The translations under genes were made by a program, and so were the position numbers. From Actinomycetes bacterium (GTDB lineage Bacteria > Actinomycetota > Acidimicrobiia > Acidimicrobiales > Acidimicrobiaceae): a stretch of 10,909 nucleotides of DNA. The stretch lies in contig JAKBSX010000040.1 of the NCBI GenBank assembly GCA_021844725.1, positions 1 through 10,909 on the forward strand, read 5' to 3'. The notes below the pieces were generated by a model. That model was given only the letters and a program-made list of their open reading frames with translations, had not been told where the DNA came from and did no database searches. Shown here in pieces: positions 1-6,985 of this stretch; position 1 is the first letter of the stretch, and every line of letters starts with the position of its first letter.

Positions 1-1588
1 GGACAGCGAGCTGATATCTGGCATAGGTGAGGTTGTCGATGATATCGAAGTTTTCTGGACTCGCAAGGCGATCCCCGAGATCGTTGGGTCCACCAACGTA
101 TTCAAGTGGTTCAGGAACTCTCTTAGGGAAAGAAAACTCAGACCCGTCAGGGAACTTCATCATGATCCTGTTCGTTACGGGATCATGCTCTCCGTACTGC
201 GTCTCAAGGAATTTCCGGGTTCGCCGCACCAGGAACTGACTAAGGAGTCGTTGCCAGTCCTCGCTGTACCTGGACTGCTCAAAAGCTGCAAGCGAGGTCA
301 GGCGTCCGTTGGTTCGTTGAGCAAGTTTGATCTCACCGATATGTTCGATCAATCGTTCCGGCCGAATGCCCAGGTCCTGATCTTTCTCAATCTTGAGAGC
401 AATCTGGCCTCCGATGTCGCGGTGATCTGCGTTATACATTGTGGCCGTGATGAGCACCAATTTGGAATCGTTCAATTGAATGTAGTCATGGATAACTTCC
501 CAGTCGATTCTCGACCGATGCCGCAGGTTGTGAGATTCGTCAATCATCACGAGCTTGTAGCGCCGAAGGGAACTGAGCTCGCGCGACACCATGCTCAAAC
601 TTAGAACTTTACCAGGGATGTCATATGTCTGAAGGTACTCATCCCAGGTTTCGACCATATTCTTCGGGCAGAGGACAAGAACACTTTCCCCGGTTGTCGC
701 TGCAATTGCCGATGCCGTCATGGTTTTACCGAGACCCACAACATCGCCAATGATGACGAGTCCTTGGCGTTCAAGGATTCGGCATGCGACTCGAACTGCA
801 CTTTCTTGGTGAGGCAGTAACACATTTCGAAACTGTATAGGGATATCCAGATTTATGCCACTTCGAGCATCATGTGAGAGTTCGTAGGCGATTTTGAGAT
901 GAACGAGTCGAGGATTAGGTGGAATCTCTCGAGCCCAGGAATTCTCGATAACTTCAATCAAAAGATTTGTAATATCGATTGAGTACTCATCGTTCCAATG
1001 ATTGTCGAACCAGTCAGCAAGCATCCAAGTCGTTGCATCATCAGTCTCTTCAAGATTGAGTTCACCCTGGCCGCTCAACCCTGCGGAGGTCAAATTTGAT
1101 GATCCAATCGTTGCTTGGAACCCCTTAAGTCCCGTCGCGGCATGGCAAACGTACAACTTTGCATGTAGTGGTGTTCGGGCTGCAAATTTAACTGCAACTC
1201 GTCCCAACTGAAGGTCTTCCTTGAGATGCCTAAGTCCCGCTAGGTCATTATTTGTGGGGGCACCCCATGTCAACTGGGTTGCGAACGCCGATACGGCTCG
1301 CTGTGCCATCAAGACTGCCTGTGGAAGGTCAATCCCATTTGTCGACCGATTCGAGAGTCGGTACTCGTTACGAATTTCACTTTCGCCAACTATCGCCATG
1401 CCAATCAGGAGGCGCACGCGTGGATTTTCGGATTCATGAGTTTCCATAGAAAGAATCGAATCTCGGATCCTGCGCCATCCACGCAGGTTGAAATAACCGA
1501 CGCATACGTCAAGTTGCTTACACTCTGGAAGCGTCTCCTCGAGCCGCTGCTCAAGTGATACTTTCTGGTTGTCGATTATTCGACTCAT
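1..1588 (-). CDS. PLD-like domain fused to SNF2/DEAH helicase (3' end outside window)
   Basis: I translated the minus strand from ATG at 1588-1586; the frame stays open for 529 codons to the window edge, so the C-terminal half is missing. Residues 1 to about 200 look like a phospholipase-D-type nuclease half: LHAKLYV (141-147, H142 and K144) and IGSSNLT (161-167, N165) match the HxK...GSxN signature. A superfamily 2 helicase follows: a PHQ motif (259-261), Walker A GDVVGLGKT (281-289), DEAH-type box DESH (350-353), motif III TAT (381-383) and QFLVRRTRK (451-459), typical of SNF2/HepA-like enzymes. PLD-helicase fusions are known from restriction and phage-defence loci; an ATP-driven DNA translocase with nuclease or DNA-binding activity is the likely role. 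The start lies 85 nt after a small upstream gene. A GAGG lies about 12 nt before the ATG and an AAGG directly abuts it, so the ribosome site is not ideal. The domain call is firm; the biological role is inferred. Confidence 0.88.
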   Translation of the reverse strand, partial: MSRIIDNQKVSLEQRLEETLPECKQLDVCVGYFNLRGWRRIRDSILSMETHESENPRVRLLIGMAIVGESEIRNEYRLSNRSTNGIDLPQAVLMAQRAVSAFATQLTWGAPTNNDLAGLRHLKEDLQLGRVAVKFAARTPLHAKLYVCHAATGLKGFQATIGSSNLTSAGLSGQGELNLEETDDATTWMLADWFDNHWNDEYSIDITNLLIEVIENSWAREIPPNPRLVHLKIAYELSHDARSGINLDIPIQFRNVLLPHQESAVRVACRILERQGLVIIGDVVGLGKTMTASAIAATTGESVLVLCPKNMVETWDEYLQTYDIPGKVLSLSMVSRELSSLRRYKLVMIDESHNLRHRSRIDWEVIHDYIQLNDSKLVLITATMYNADHRDIGGQIALKIEKDQDLGIRPERLIEHIGEIKLAQRTNGRLTSLAAFEQSRYSEDWQRLLSQFLVRRTRKFLETQYGEHDPVTNRIMMKFPDGSEFSFPKRVPEPLEYVGGPNDLGDRLASPENFDIIDNLTYARYQLAV

Positions 1589-1673
1589 CCTTGAAAGGTA
1601 CCTCTCAAAATAGAAATTCCTTGGCGAGTTGCCTCTTTACAATTTGATTTGCCGACGAGGTATACCATGGATC

Positions 1674-1832
1674 TCAAAGGTGAGTCCGGTCCCATCTAGA
1701 CCATGGAACATTTAGGGTCTTTAGCGCTGCCTGCACTTCTGGAGAGAACGCACCAGCTTTCACATCCTTGTGGTTTATCATGTGCTGACGGGCAACAAAT
1801 GCTCCGCTTGCGAAAACTAGACTGATGATCAC
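1674..1832 (-). CDS. Small protein with hydrophobic N-terminus, 52 aa
   Basis: A GTG start follows a strong ribosome site (GGAGGGG, then CATC, then GTG). The product is 52 residues: a hydrophobic N-terminus (MIISLVFASGAFVA) that could be a membrane anchor or uncleaved signal, then a soluble tail containing HKDVKAGAFSPEVQAALKTL and ending PWSRWDRTHL. The frame is also open upstream and encodes WVKSYEKWRG just before the GTG, so the natural start could be further upstream, though I see no ATG there in this frame. It lies between the TQTCDI-motif gene (137 nt upstream) and the PLD-helicase gene (85 nt downstream) on the same strand, so it may belong to the same unit. I do not recognise the family. 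Confidence 0.5.
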   Translation of the reverse strand: MIISLVFASGAFVARQHMINHKDVKAGAFSPEVQAALKTLNVPWSRWDRTHL

Positions 1833-1952
1833 GATGCCCCTCCACTTTTCATATGACTTTACCCAGTTTACATTAAGGTTAAACGGGGAAGGGTAAATTC
1901 ATATAAGTAGCGCTGTGATAGTAGGTAGGAATTGGAGGCTGATTGTTGGGGT

Positions 1953-1965
1953 GTCTACCGTAGAC
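1953..1965. other. Perfect short inverted repeat after the three-gene operon
   Basis: GTCTAC and GTAGAC flank a single C, just beyond the stop codon of the TQTCDI-motif gene. The loop would be tight and no T run follows on the minus strand, so a classical terminator is unlikely. It could be a protein-binding site or a weak RNA hairpin. Confidence 0.3.
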
Positions 1966-1969
1966 TAAT

Positions 1970-2953
1970 TTAGTTGCGTGACAAGTTGTCTAGATCAAGC
2001 TTAGGCTCCAACCAAGAACGAAAAATGGGGTATTCAGAAGCGCTTTCAGGAAAAGCCCCCACTATACGAACGCGTCCTTGATTGTCTACTGTACACTTCT
2101 TGTACCAACACTCCACCAACAAATGCCACAGAAAAGACCGTTCTGATGGCTCTCCAGTTGATTGTAAATATTTTGCAATTTTTTCTATCTTGTCATTAGC
2201 ATGATAGTTATTCAGTTGAGAGATCTTTTCAGACACCCCGTACTCATCTCCCTCAATTGGTGGAAGCGTATCCGGGTCTATTATGAAGACTAACTCGATC
2301 TCAAGTGGAACCGAATACCAAGATTTTTCTTTAGGTTTCCTTGCCCGTATTTCTTTCACTTGGCCGATCAATATAGATTCTGCTCCGCTGCCGTTGCGTT
2401 TGTCACGAAAACGTTCTCGCAATGGTTTAATTGCAACATCAAAACCATCAGGAAAGGCAAAACGACTCTTGCTTCGAGCAACTGCGTTTGCAAATTCGGC
2501 CTTATCATTGTCGTCGTGACAGCCGGGAATGGGGTTCCCTAAATGTGCCAACACAACTTTTTCCATAGTGGAACAGATATTAAGGTCAGCGAATTTATCT
2601 TTGCCAAGTCCAGGCAGAGGTGCGAAGCGCGCAGAATGACCGGCAGCAGCTTCGTTGCGAATGGGTCCACTGAGTTCAACAACTGGAGCCACTTGTACAA
2701 AAGGCCAGGGATCTCTTCCTCCATAAGAAGGCTTCCTAATATCACAAGTTTGCGTCACTACTACGATGAGGTCTTGGTTGACGATTGTTGCTCCAATGCC
2801 AATGGCACCTAGATCAGACGTAGGCTTGGTAAATGGATTGTCTCTGTCGGCTAGCCAAACAACTGGTCCACGAACTGTATCTCCCTGGCTCCAGGCTTGC
2901 ATTAAGCGATCGGTTTCATTGACTAACTCGGCTTTCGGCCGCCAAACCTCCAC
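1970..2953 (-). CDS. Unrecognised protein with TQTCDI motif, third gene of the TIGR04255 operon
   Basis: The 327-residue product starts at GTG (2953), with GAGG five bases upstream inside the end of the preceding gene; only 2 nt separate the two genes, so they are surely co-transcribed. The N-terminal third has a hydrophobic strand followed by a Cys-Asp motif (VVVTQTCDI, about 64-72), then PFVQVAPVVEL (84-94). Similar T/SQTCDI...VAPV patterns occur, from memory, in uncharacterised bacterial proteins. The C-terminal half is more polar, with a KEIRARKPKEK segment and a Trp/Cys-containing tail (LLVECWYKKC). No transmembrane segment, signal peptide, Walker or recognised nuclease motif is seen. 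Two-gene linkage to a helix-turn-helix protein and a TIGR04255-like protein suggests the three act together, possibly in defence. Function unknown. Confidence 0.85.
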   Translation of the reverse strand: MEVWRPKAELVNETDRLMQAWSQGDTVRGPVVWLADRDNPFTKPTSDLGAIGIGATIVNQDLIVVVTQTCDIRKPSYGGRDPWPFVQVAPVVELSGPIRNEAAAGHSARFAPLPGLGKDKFADLNICSTMEKVVLAHLGNPIPGCHDDNDKAEFANAVARSKSRFAFPDGFDVAIKPLRERFRDKRNGSGAESILIGQVKEIRARKPKEKSWYSVPLEIELVFIIDPDTLPPIEGDEYGVSEKISQLNNYHANDKIEKIAKYLQSTGEPSERSFLWHLLVECWYKKCTVDNQGRVRIVGAFPESASEYPIFRSWLEPKLDLDNLSRN

Positions 2954-2955
2954 AA

Positions 2956-3582
2956 CTACCTCATAATAGATTTAAACTCACTGAATTTATCGTTGGAATT
3001 GGTACCCTCCGGAATTCCAACCCCAGAATCCATTTCCCTTAGCTCAGTAAGAGTTGGTTCCCTGGTATTTCCTGCCTTGGTGCCAGCAGAATACACTTCA
3101 GCTACCATAAATGCGTACAGAGAAACCCCTTTACTGTCAACCCTGAATAAGGCCGCTCTAGTGTCGTTTGGCCCTGTGGTCCCCAGGCTTGTTATCAGCT
3201 GGCGAATGTTACGAAGACGCGACTCACTTACAGGCGACAGATTCCCACCCTCAACCCAAAAGTGTACGGCCCTGCGAGTCACTCCAAATAACTGAGCTAT
3301 TTGTTCCCAGGTCAAGCCTGTTGACTGTTTAAGGTCGCAGATTTGCTTCGAAAATTTCAAATCCGACGACTCGCTATCATGGGTCAGCGGGTCAGATAGC
3401 CACGAAAACTCCTCGCTCGTGAAGTCTTCTTGAGGGAAATAGCTAACTGGATCCAAACCTATAATGCTAAATGTATAGCTGCTCCTAATCACAAAGAATG
3501 TTTTTTCGACATCCGTATCAGTGCCTAACCATCCGGTTTGAGTTGTCGTTGAATTCATCTTGTTTTGTTCTTCAACAAACAT
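2956..3582 (-). CDS. Helix-turn-helix protein, middle gene of the TIGR04255 operon
   Basis: A central XRE-like helix-turn-helix is visible: KQSTGLTWEQIAQLFGVTRR followed by AVHFWVEG, about residues 85-112 from this start. This fits a DNA-binding protein that might autoregulate the operon. The flanks (first ~75 and last ~75 residues) match nothing I recognise. I chose ATG at 3582 because a GGAG lies 9 nt upstream; the frame also has ATG at 3597, giving 213 residues, and ATG at 3558. With the chosen start it overlaps the TIGR04255-like gene by 11 nt, which suggests translational coupling. The stop lies 2 nt before the next start. At about 208 residues it is longer than a simple XRE repressor, so the flanking parts may bind a partner or ligand. 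Gene call firm; regulatory role inferred. Confidence 0.83.
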   Translation of the reverse strand: MFVEEQNKMNSTTTQTGWLGTDTDVEKTFFVIRSSYTFSIIGLDPVSYFPQEDFTSEEFSWLSDPLTHDSESSDLKFSKQICDLKQSTGLTWEQIAQLFGVTRRAVHFWVEGGNLSPVSESRLRNIRQLITSLGTTGPNDTRAALFRVDSKGVSLYAFMVAEVYSAGTKAGNTREPTLTELREMDSGVGIPEGTNSNDKFSEFKSIMR

Positions 3583-4378
3583 TGCTCTTTGCTCCATGCT
3601 CTGACAAAAAATTGTCTGTGACTATTCCACGGAAAAACGCGTACGCGTATTCAGCAGCCCTTCGACTATCCGAGAGTGACTCATCAACTGAAAATGAAGA
3701 TTTCTCCTCCGAGAAGACATCTATATCCAAAACCCAACTCTCCTCGTCAACGGCATCTACTCCTGGAACAATCACAGCGTTAGGCGGCAATTTACCCCAG
3801 CTGGCCTTGAGCTGCAAATTGTTAATTCGATAGTGGGATTGAGTAACATTTGCTACAAGTTCGATTCCCAACGGATTTGTTTGTTGTGTAAGTCCAACGG
3901 CGTTTGGTTTTATCCATCTTCCTAGTTCCTTTGTCAAATTTGGACCCATCAGCCGATTAATATAACGAATACCAATTCGATCTTTAACCGCAGGTGCAGG
4001 GTCTAGAGATTCTAGGGAAGATAGCACGAAATGCCATTTGTCTAGGAAGTCATCGCGAGAATGGTAGTCGGTCGTTTCTAAAGCCACGAAATCATGGGCC
4101 AACGTGACAGACCAAGTTGTAGAAGCATTTGAAAGTCTCCATAGCGTTGCGGGAGATCCACCAAATTGAACCCCAGGCGCAAGAGAAAACGCCAGACGAT
4201 TTTCTGCACGCATTACTGGGTAATGAACTCTAAGACTCTCCTGAAATTTTTGCACGCCACCCAAAGTATCTATTTTTGCGATTACGGGAAACCTCACCTG
4301 AGCGATCACTTTTACCAACGGCGAGCTGTCCAAGTGAACTTCAGAGACGGGGTCTCCAGCAAATGGACTATCAGTCAC
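3572..4378 (-). CDS. TIGR04255-family-like protein, first gene of three-gene operon
   Basis: The 268-residue product starts at GTG (4378), seven bases after a strong GGAGGAAG site. The pattern matches what I remember of the sporadically distributed TIGR04255 family: an N-terminal SPLVKVIAQVRFP block (19-31), a mid segment ending DFVALETTDYHSRDDFL, then RIGIRYINRL (134-143), and a C-terminal helix with FFRGIVTDNFL. The family has no established biochemical function; its patchy distribution and habit of sitting in variable loci suggest a role in defence or conflict. It heads the operon below a good promoter and its stop overlaps the start of the helix-turn-helix gene. No membrane or signal segment is apparent. 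Family assignment is by recall of motifs, not by a search. Confidence 0.8.
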   Translation of the reverse strand: MTDSPFAGDPVSEVHLDSSPLVKVIAQVRFPVIAKIDTLGGVQKFQESLRVHYPVMRAENRLAFSLAPGVQFGGSPATLWRLSNASTTWSVTLAHDFVALETTDYHSRDDFLDKWHFVLSSLESLDPAPAVKDRIGIRYINRLMGPNLTKELGRWIKPNAVGLTQQTNPLGIELVANVTQSHYRINNLQLKASWGKLPPNAVIVPGVDAVDEESWVLDIDVFSEEKSSFSVDESLSDSRRAAEYAYAFFRGIVTDNFLSEHGAKSNVC

Positions 4379-4408
4379 ATTTCTTCCTCCACTTCACACT
4401 CTACTACA

Positions 4409-4437
4409 CATATACTGCTTCGCACCATAATTGTCAA
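4409..4437 (-). promoter_or_regulatory. Sigma-70-type promoter of the TIGR04255 operon
   Basis: On the minus strand a perfect -35 TTGACA (4437-4432) is followed after exactly 17 bp by TATATG (4414-4409) as -10. The expected transcription start falls near 4402, leaving a leader of about 24 nt that contains the GGAGGAAG ribosome site of the first gene. Confidence 0.65.
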
Positions 4438-4552
4438 TTTGCAGCCCAAATAAAGTGAGCATCGAATAACCTTTTTTGAGACCTGAGTCGTAAAGGTTTC
4501 AGGATTATCAATACGTTGTAAATTAAAATGGACTCAGGTACCATATATTAAG

Positions 4553-4583
4553 TTTTTCGATATCCATTTCTTTTTCGATATCC
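4553..4583. repeat. 13-bp direct repeat, 18-bp period
   Basis: TTTTTCGATATCC occurs at 4553-4565 and again at 4571-4583. Each copy contains the palindrome CGATATCG-like core GATATC. It could be a tandem binding site or a simple local duplication. Confidence 0.45.
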
Positions 4584-4720
4584 CACAGTTTGTGGAAAGA
4601 TCTTCAACAGATCTCTTTCTCGCACGTTAGCGCTTTCGATCTGCAAGGGTTGTTGTATCGCCATTGACTGATGGACAATTGCGTTATCAAAAAGCCTGTT
4701 GCGTATAAGACCGGGAGGTT

Positions 4721-4749
4721 GATAGCCCAATTTCCATAATGGGGCTATC
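4721..4749. other. 8-bp perfect hairpin downstream of the antitoxin gene
   Basis: GATAGCCC (4721-4728) pairs perfectly with GGGCTATC (4742-4749) across a 13-nt loop, beginning 15 nt beyond the antitoxin stop codon. Its position suits a transcription terminator or mRNA-stabilising structure of the toxin-antitoxin operon, but no T run follows on either strand, so an intrinsic terminator is not proven. Confidence 0.4.
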
Positions 4750-4764
4750 GAGGGTCATGAAGAC

Positions 4765-5046
4765 TTACGCCGATTCTAACTCCACGTGAACCTGGTGACC
4801 GGTAGCTGTGGCAATATTTACCAATGCATCGAGGGAGAAACGCGATACTCGTCCACGTAGAAGGTCGTTCATCCGTGGCTGAGTAACCCCGCAATGTTTA
4901 GCAGCTTCTGCTTGTGTCCATCCGCTTTCTGTCACGATAGCTGCAATTTTCTGCATAAGTTCTGCTCGTGCCCGGAGATTTGCTGCTTGTTCTGGCGTAT
5001 CCGCAATTGCATCCCACACGCTTTCGAAATTATCGGTCTTTGTCAT
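4765..5046 (-). CDS. HigA-like XRE antitoxin
   Basis: The 93-residue product has a helix-turn-helix of the XRE type (GWTQAEAAKHCGVTQPRMND, 42-61), followed by LLRGRVSRFSLDALVNIATATG, the usual pattern of antitoxins paired with HigB/Gp49-type toxins. It would neutralise the toxin and repress the shared promoter at 5376-5404. The ATG at 5046 lies immediately downstream of the toxin gene, preceded by GGAGGT (spacing about 5 nt). If the toxin frame were restored, the toxin stop would fall at 5032-5030 and the two genes would overlap by 17 nt, a normal arrangement for these pairs. It appears complete and undamaged. Confidence 0.92.
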   Translation of the reverse strand: MTKTDNFESVWDAIADTPEQAANLRARAELMQKIAAIVTESGWTQAEAAKHCGVTQPRMNDLLRGRVSRFSLDALVNIATATGHQVHVELESA

Positions 5047-5369
5047 CTTTACCTCCCATCAGTTCCTTGAACCGTTTCTTGGCAATCTCGATGTCTCGAA
5101 CAGATGTGGCTTGTGTCTTTTTCGCAAAAAACATGAAGAACCACCACTCTGTCGCTAAGGCGAGCAGGGTAAATAACTCGATATGCACCCGAGGCATCTC
5201 GTATTCTTATTTCTTCGACACCCTTGCCAACTGAGGGCATCGGCTTGAAGTCATCGGGCTGTTGGCCATGCTGCACCTTGTCTATTTGGTAGCCAGCATC
5301 CGTCCGAACGTCTTCGGGAAAGTCTCGCAGGCACTTCAGCGAATCGCCGAGAAATTGTACGGGTTTCAC
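5030..5369 (-). pseudogene. HigB/RelE-superfamily toxin, frameshifted near the C-terminus
   Basis: The first ~85 residues are a textbook HigB/Gp49-like toxin: start MKPVQFLGDS, then KPMPSVGKGVEEIRIRD, GAYRVIYPARL and VVVLHVF. These toxins are translation-dependent mRNA interferases. After LHV the family expects an F-x-K-K-T-Q run and a basic helix. In the current frame the tail reads instead CEKDTSHICSRHRD and stops at 5049. Dropping one T from the run of six (plus-strand A's at 5126-5131) restores HVFAKKTQATSVRDIEIA and a basic end KKRFKELMGG, ending at 5030 inside the antitoxin gene. So an insertion has removed the C-terminal part that normally carries catalytic residues, or the base call is wrong, or a +1 frameshift at the T run restores it. 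The GTG start has no Shine-Dalgarno site. Confidence 0.85.
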
Positions 5370-5375
5370 AATTCA

Positions 5376-5404
5376 AGTATATCAGTATGGATATAGTTTG
5401 TCGG
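5376..5404 (-). promoter_or_regulatory. Toxin-antitoxin promoter overlapping a palindromic operator
   Basis: On the minus strand a -35-like CCGACA (5404-5399), a 17-bp spacer and a good -10 TATACT (5381-5376) precede the toxin. The spacer contains a perfect inverted repeat: TATATC, six bases, GATATA (5378-5395), overlapping the -10. This is where a HigA-type repressor would bind. The start site is predicted about 7 nt after the -10, at or next to the GTG at 5369, so the toxin message may be leaderless. Confidence 0.6.
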
Positions 5405-5570
5405 TAGTTGACTTTAGCTTGTGGGAGTGTTTATTTCTTCTCGAGAAGCTGGTACTCGGCTTTATGTTGGATAATGGTTCGACCAAGAGGCACTGCCTTA
5501 CAGGTGCCAATCCCTCCAAGGTGAATGAACCTTTTGCGAAAAAAATACCGAAAGATCTCTCGCTACTTCT
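5405..5570. other. Divergent intergenic segment upstream of the ParA-like gene
   Basis: Frames on both strands are open (plus 5398-5604, minus 5582-5382), but neither has a good ribosome site or recognisable motifs. I see no gene here. Confidence 0.4.
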
Positions 5571-5588
5571 GTGCTGGTGCATACATAT
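5566..5588 (+). repeat. TGCATACATAT element, copy 1 (most divergent)
   Basis: The core TGCATACATAT is at 5578-5588, preceded by TTCTGTGCTGG. It sits 58 nt before the ATG of the ParA-like gene. In this copy the TCTG box is one base nearer to the core than in the other three. A promoter or operator role is plausible but unproven. Confidence 0.6.
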
Positions 5589-5646
5589 AGATAGGGAGAG
5601 TTAACCCTTTGACATCTGGAAATTGTGAGGATTAGGAGACTTTGTA

Positions 5647-6396
5647 ATGGGTAAAGTAGTTATTTTTTCGACCGGGGCAAAAGGTGGAGTTGGTAAATCC
5701 ACTCTTACCATTCTAATGGTAGAAGCACTTAGAGAAGCTGGGATTGAAGTAGCATGCGTTGTGGCAGACGAACGTTCCGCCATTACTGAGCGCAAGTATT
5801 TAGATAGCCCAATAACTCTGGTTGAGGCTGATCCCTTGAAGTTGGGGTACTCGGAAGCGATGTCTACTTTTAGAGGCATTGTGAGCGAATTGAAAGAGAA
5901 TTGGGTGGTAGTAGATACTTCGGCCACTTGGGCAAGGATATTTGATGATTCACCAGAAGAACTCGCCAGGTCGGATTGGGAAACGCGAGCAGTATGGTCT
6001 TTGGCGCTGATAGCTGATCGCGATACGTCTGGATCCGATGATGACGGATTATTTGAGTCAATAAAGAATGGAATGTTGTCTGCAATGGCTATAGAGAACA
6101 TAACCGTCGTTCTTCCGATGTTCCAACTTTCCTACCGCGGTCAACAGTTCTGGTATGACAAATCAAACGAACGAGCTGAAAAGTTGGGACTCAAGAAGAT
6201 TCAGATCAAGCGCATTCCTACGTTACTGATTCAAGCAATCCACCGTGACCGCAGTTCTATGACCGAACTAATCGCGAAGTCCAATGCCAAAGATCCGCTG
6301 ACGGGAGCCAACCTTCAATTGATTTGGCATTCCACCAAGGTATCTCTAGCGGAAACAATTTTGGCTGGAGCAAATCTTCGGCTCGGTTCGCGGTGA
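5647..6396 (+). CDS. ParA/MinD-like P-loop ATPase
   Basis: The 249-residue product begins VVIFSTGAKGGVGKST; the deviant Walker A KGGVGKST (12-19), with its signature lysine, defines the ParA/MinD superfamily. WVVVDTSATWA (about 85-95) occupies the place of the Walker A' / switch strand (normally VVDTP). The rest diverges from chromosomal Soj proteins, and it is closer in size and style to plasmid or conjugation-associated ATPases. It probably binds ATP, dimerises and positions a DNA or protein cargo. The start is well supported: AGGAG lies 8 nt upstream of ATG. No ParB-like partner follows; the next kilobase is decayed. A repeat copy lies 58 nt upstream. Superfamily firm, cargo unknown. Confidence 0.87.
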   Translation: MGKVVIFSTGAKGGVGKSTLTILMVEALREAGIEVACVVADERSAITERKYLDSPITLVEADPLKLGYSEAMSTFRGIVSELKENWVVVDTSATWARIFDDSPEELARSDWETRAVWSLALIADRDTSGSDDDGLFESIKNGMLSAMAIENITVVLPMFQLSYRGQQFWYDKSNERAEKLGLKKIQIKRIPTLLIQAIHRDRSSMTELIAKSNAKDPLTGANLQLIWHSTKVSLAETILAGANLRLGSR

Positions 6397-6779
6397 AGTT
6401 TCCTTAAGACCAATATGTTGGCGTGACCCAGTAGCCAAGGATCTGACCCAAAAAGCGTAAACCACGGGTGGCAGCGATTACAGAGAAATGAGCGGATAGT
6501 GTCGGCGTAGATTTTTGAAATCAAATGTTACGGGCTGGCGTGAGTCTTCATACACGAATAAGACGCACTGTGGTCGAACGAGGGCTGGACATTTTTGAAT
6601 GAAAACGAGTGGTGCAGATGGCTTTCATTCTGCTGCTGCTGGATAACTTAAAACCAGGAGCGCCACGCAGGTTGCAAAGTCGCCTTTCACATTATATATT
6701 TACATAGGTTTCTTGGTACTGTTCCAGGAAAAAGTCGCGAGTCCCGGAGGGCCAGCCCGAGGATACCAATAGGTATCGC
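6397..6779. other. Gene-free segment after the ParA-like gene
   Basis: The frame continuing after the ParA stop encodes PSSQGSDPKSVNHGWQ and similar short stretches, and a 29-codon plus-strand frame near 6620 encodes MAFILLLLDNLKPGAPRRL; neither has a clear ribosome site. These may be decayed coding sequence. I see no supportable gene. Confidence 0.4.
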
Positions 6780-6797
6780 CTAGGACGGGAACCGGGA
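6742..6797. other. Nested inverted repeats, potential structured RNA
   Basis: Three perfect stems nest around one centre: TCCCGG (6742-6747) with CCGGGA (6792-6797), CCCG (6756-6759) with CGGG (6786-6789), and GATACC (6762-6767) with GGTATC (6772-6777) around the loop AATA. No strong T run follows on either strand, so it is not a clear terminator. It could be a small RNA, a recombination or replication structure, or part of an element end. Confidence 0.4.
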
Positions 6798-6929
6798 TTT
6801 ACGCATTTCTTGAGTCGAACTCGAATTGATGCAGATAAGTTCCTTGATTACTCCTGCTTTTTGGAGTTGGTCGAAATAACCTGTGTCTTTAGTACCCTGA
6901 AGATACTCTCCAACGGCTGCAAAATAGCG
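6780..6929 (-). pseudogene. Decayed coding fragment, unidentified
   Basis: On the minus strand an open stretch between TGA (6932-6930) and TAG (6782-6780) encodes RYFAAVGEYLQGTKDTGYFD followed by QLQKAGVIKEL, a protein-like composition with no start codon of its own. It lies just downstream of the broken gene at 6986-7315 on the same strand and may be its distal part or a neighbour. Family unknown. Confidence 0.35.
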
Positions 6930-6985
6930 TCAGCCAACCAAAGAAGAGGTTAATCCTTTCCGTATCAGCCGTAGGTAAGCGACCC

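Larger units (their letters stand above)
4438..4764. other. Intergenic segment between TIGR04255 operon promoter and antitoxin gene
   Basis: I see no convincing gene. One 60-codon minus-strand frame (4730-4548) starts with TTG inside a hairpin and shows no family resemblance. The segment holds the 13-bp direct repeat at 4553-4583, the hairpin at 4721-4749, and a weak inverted repeat near 4479-4501 (GAGACCT with AGGTTTC). Confidence 0.5.

Noticed and set aside
27..604. Plus-strand open frames of 70 and 139 codons
   Set aside because: They are antisense to the PLD-helicase gene, whose motifs are unmistakable on the minus strand.
2283..2966. Several 60-90-codon plus-strand frames
   Set aside because: They are antisense shadows of the TQTCDI-motif gene and lack ribosome sites or motifs.
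5398..5604. Plus-strand 68-codon frame before the ParA-like gene, and its minus-strand counterpart
   Set aside because: No ribosome site, no recognisable motif, and both strands are equally open; the end of the plus frame runs through repeat copy 1.
5601..6101. Minus-strand 166-codon frame
   Set aside because: It is antisense to the ParA-like gene, which has a clear Walker A motif and ribosome site.
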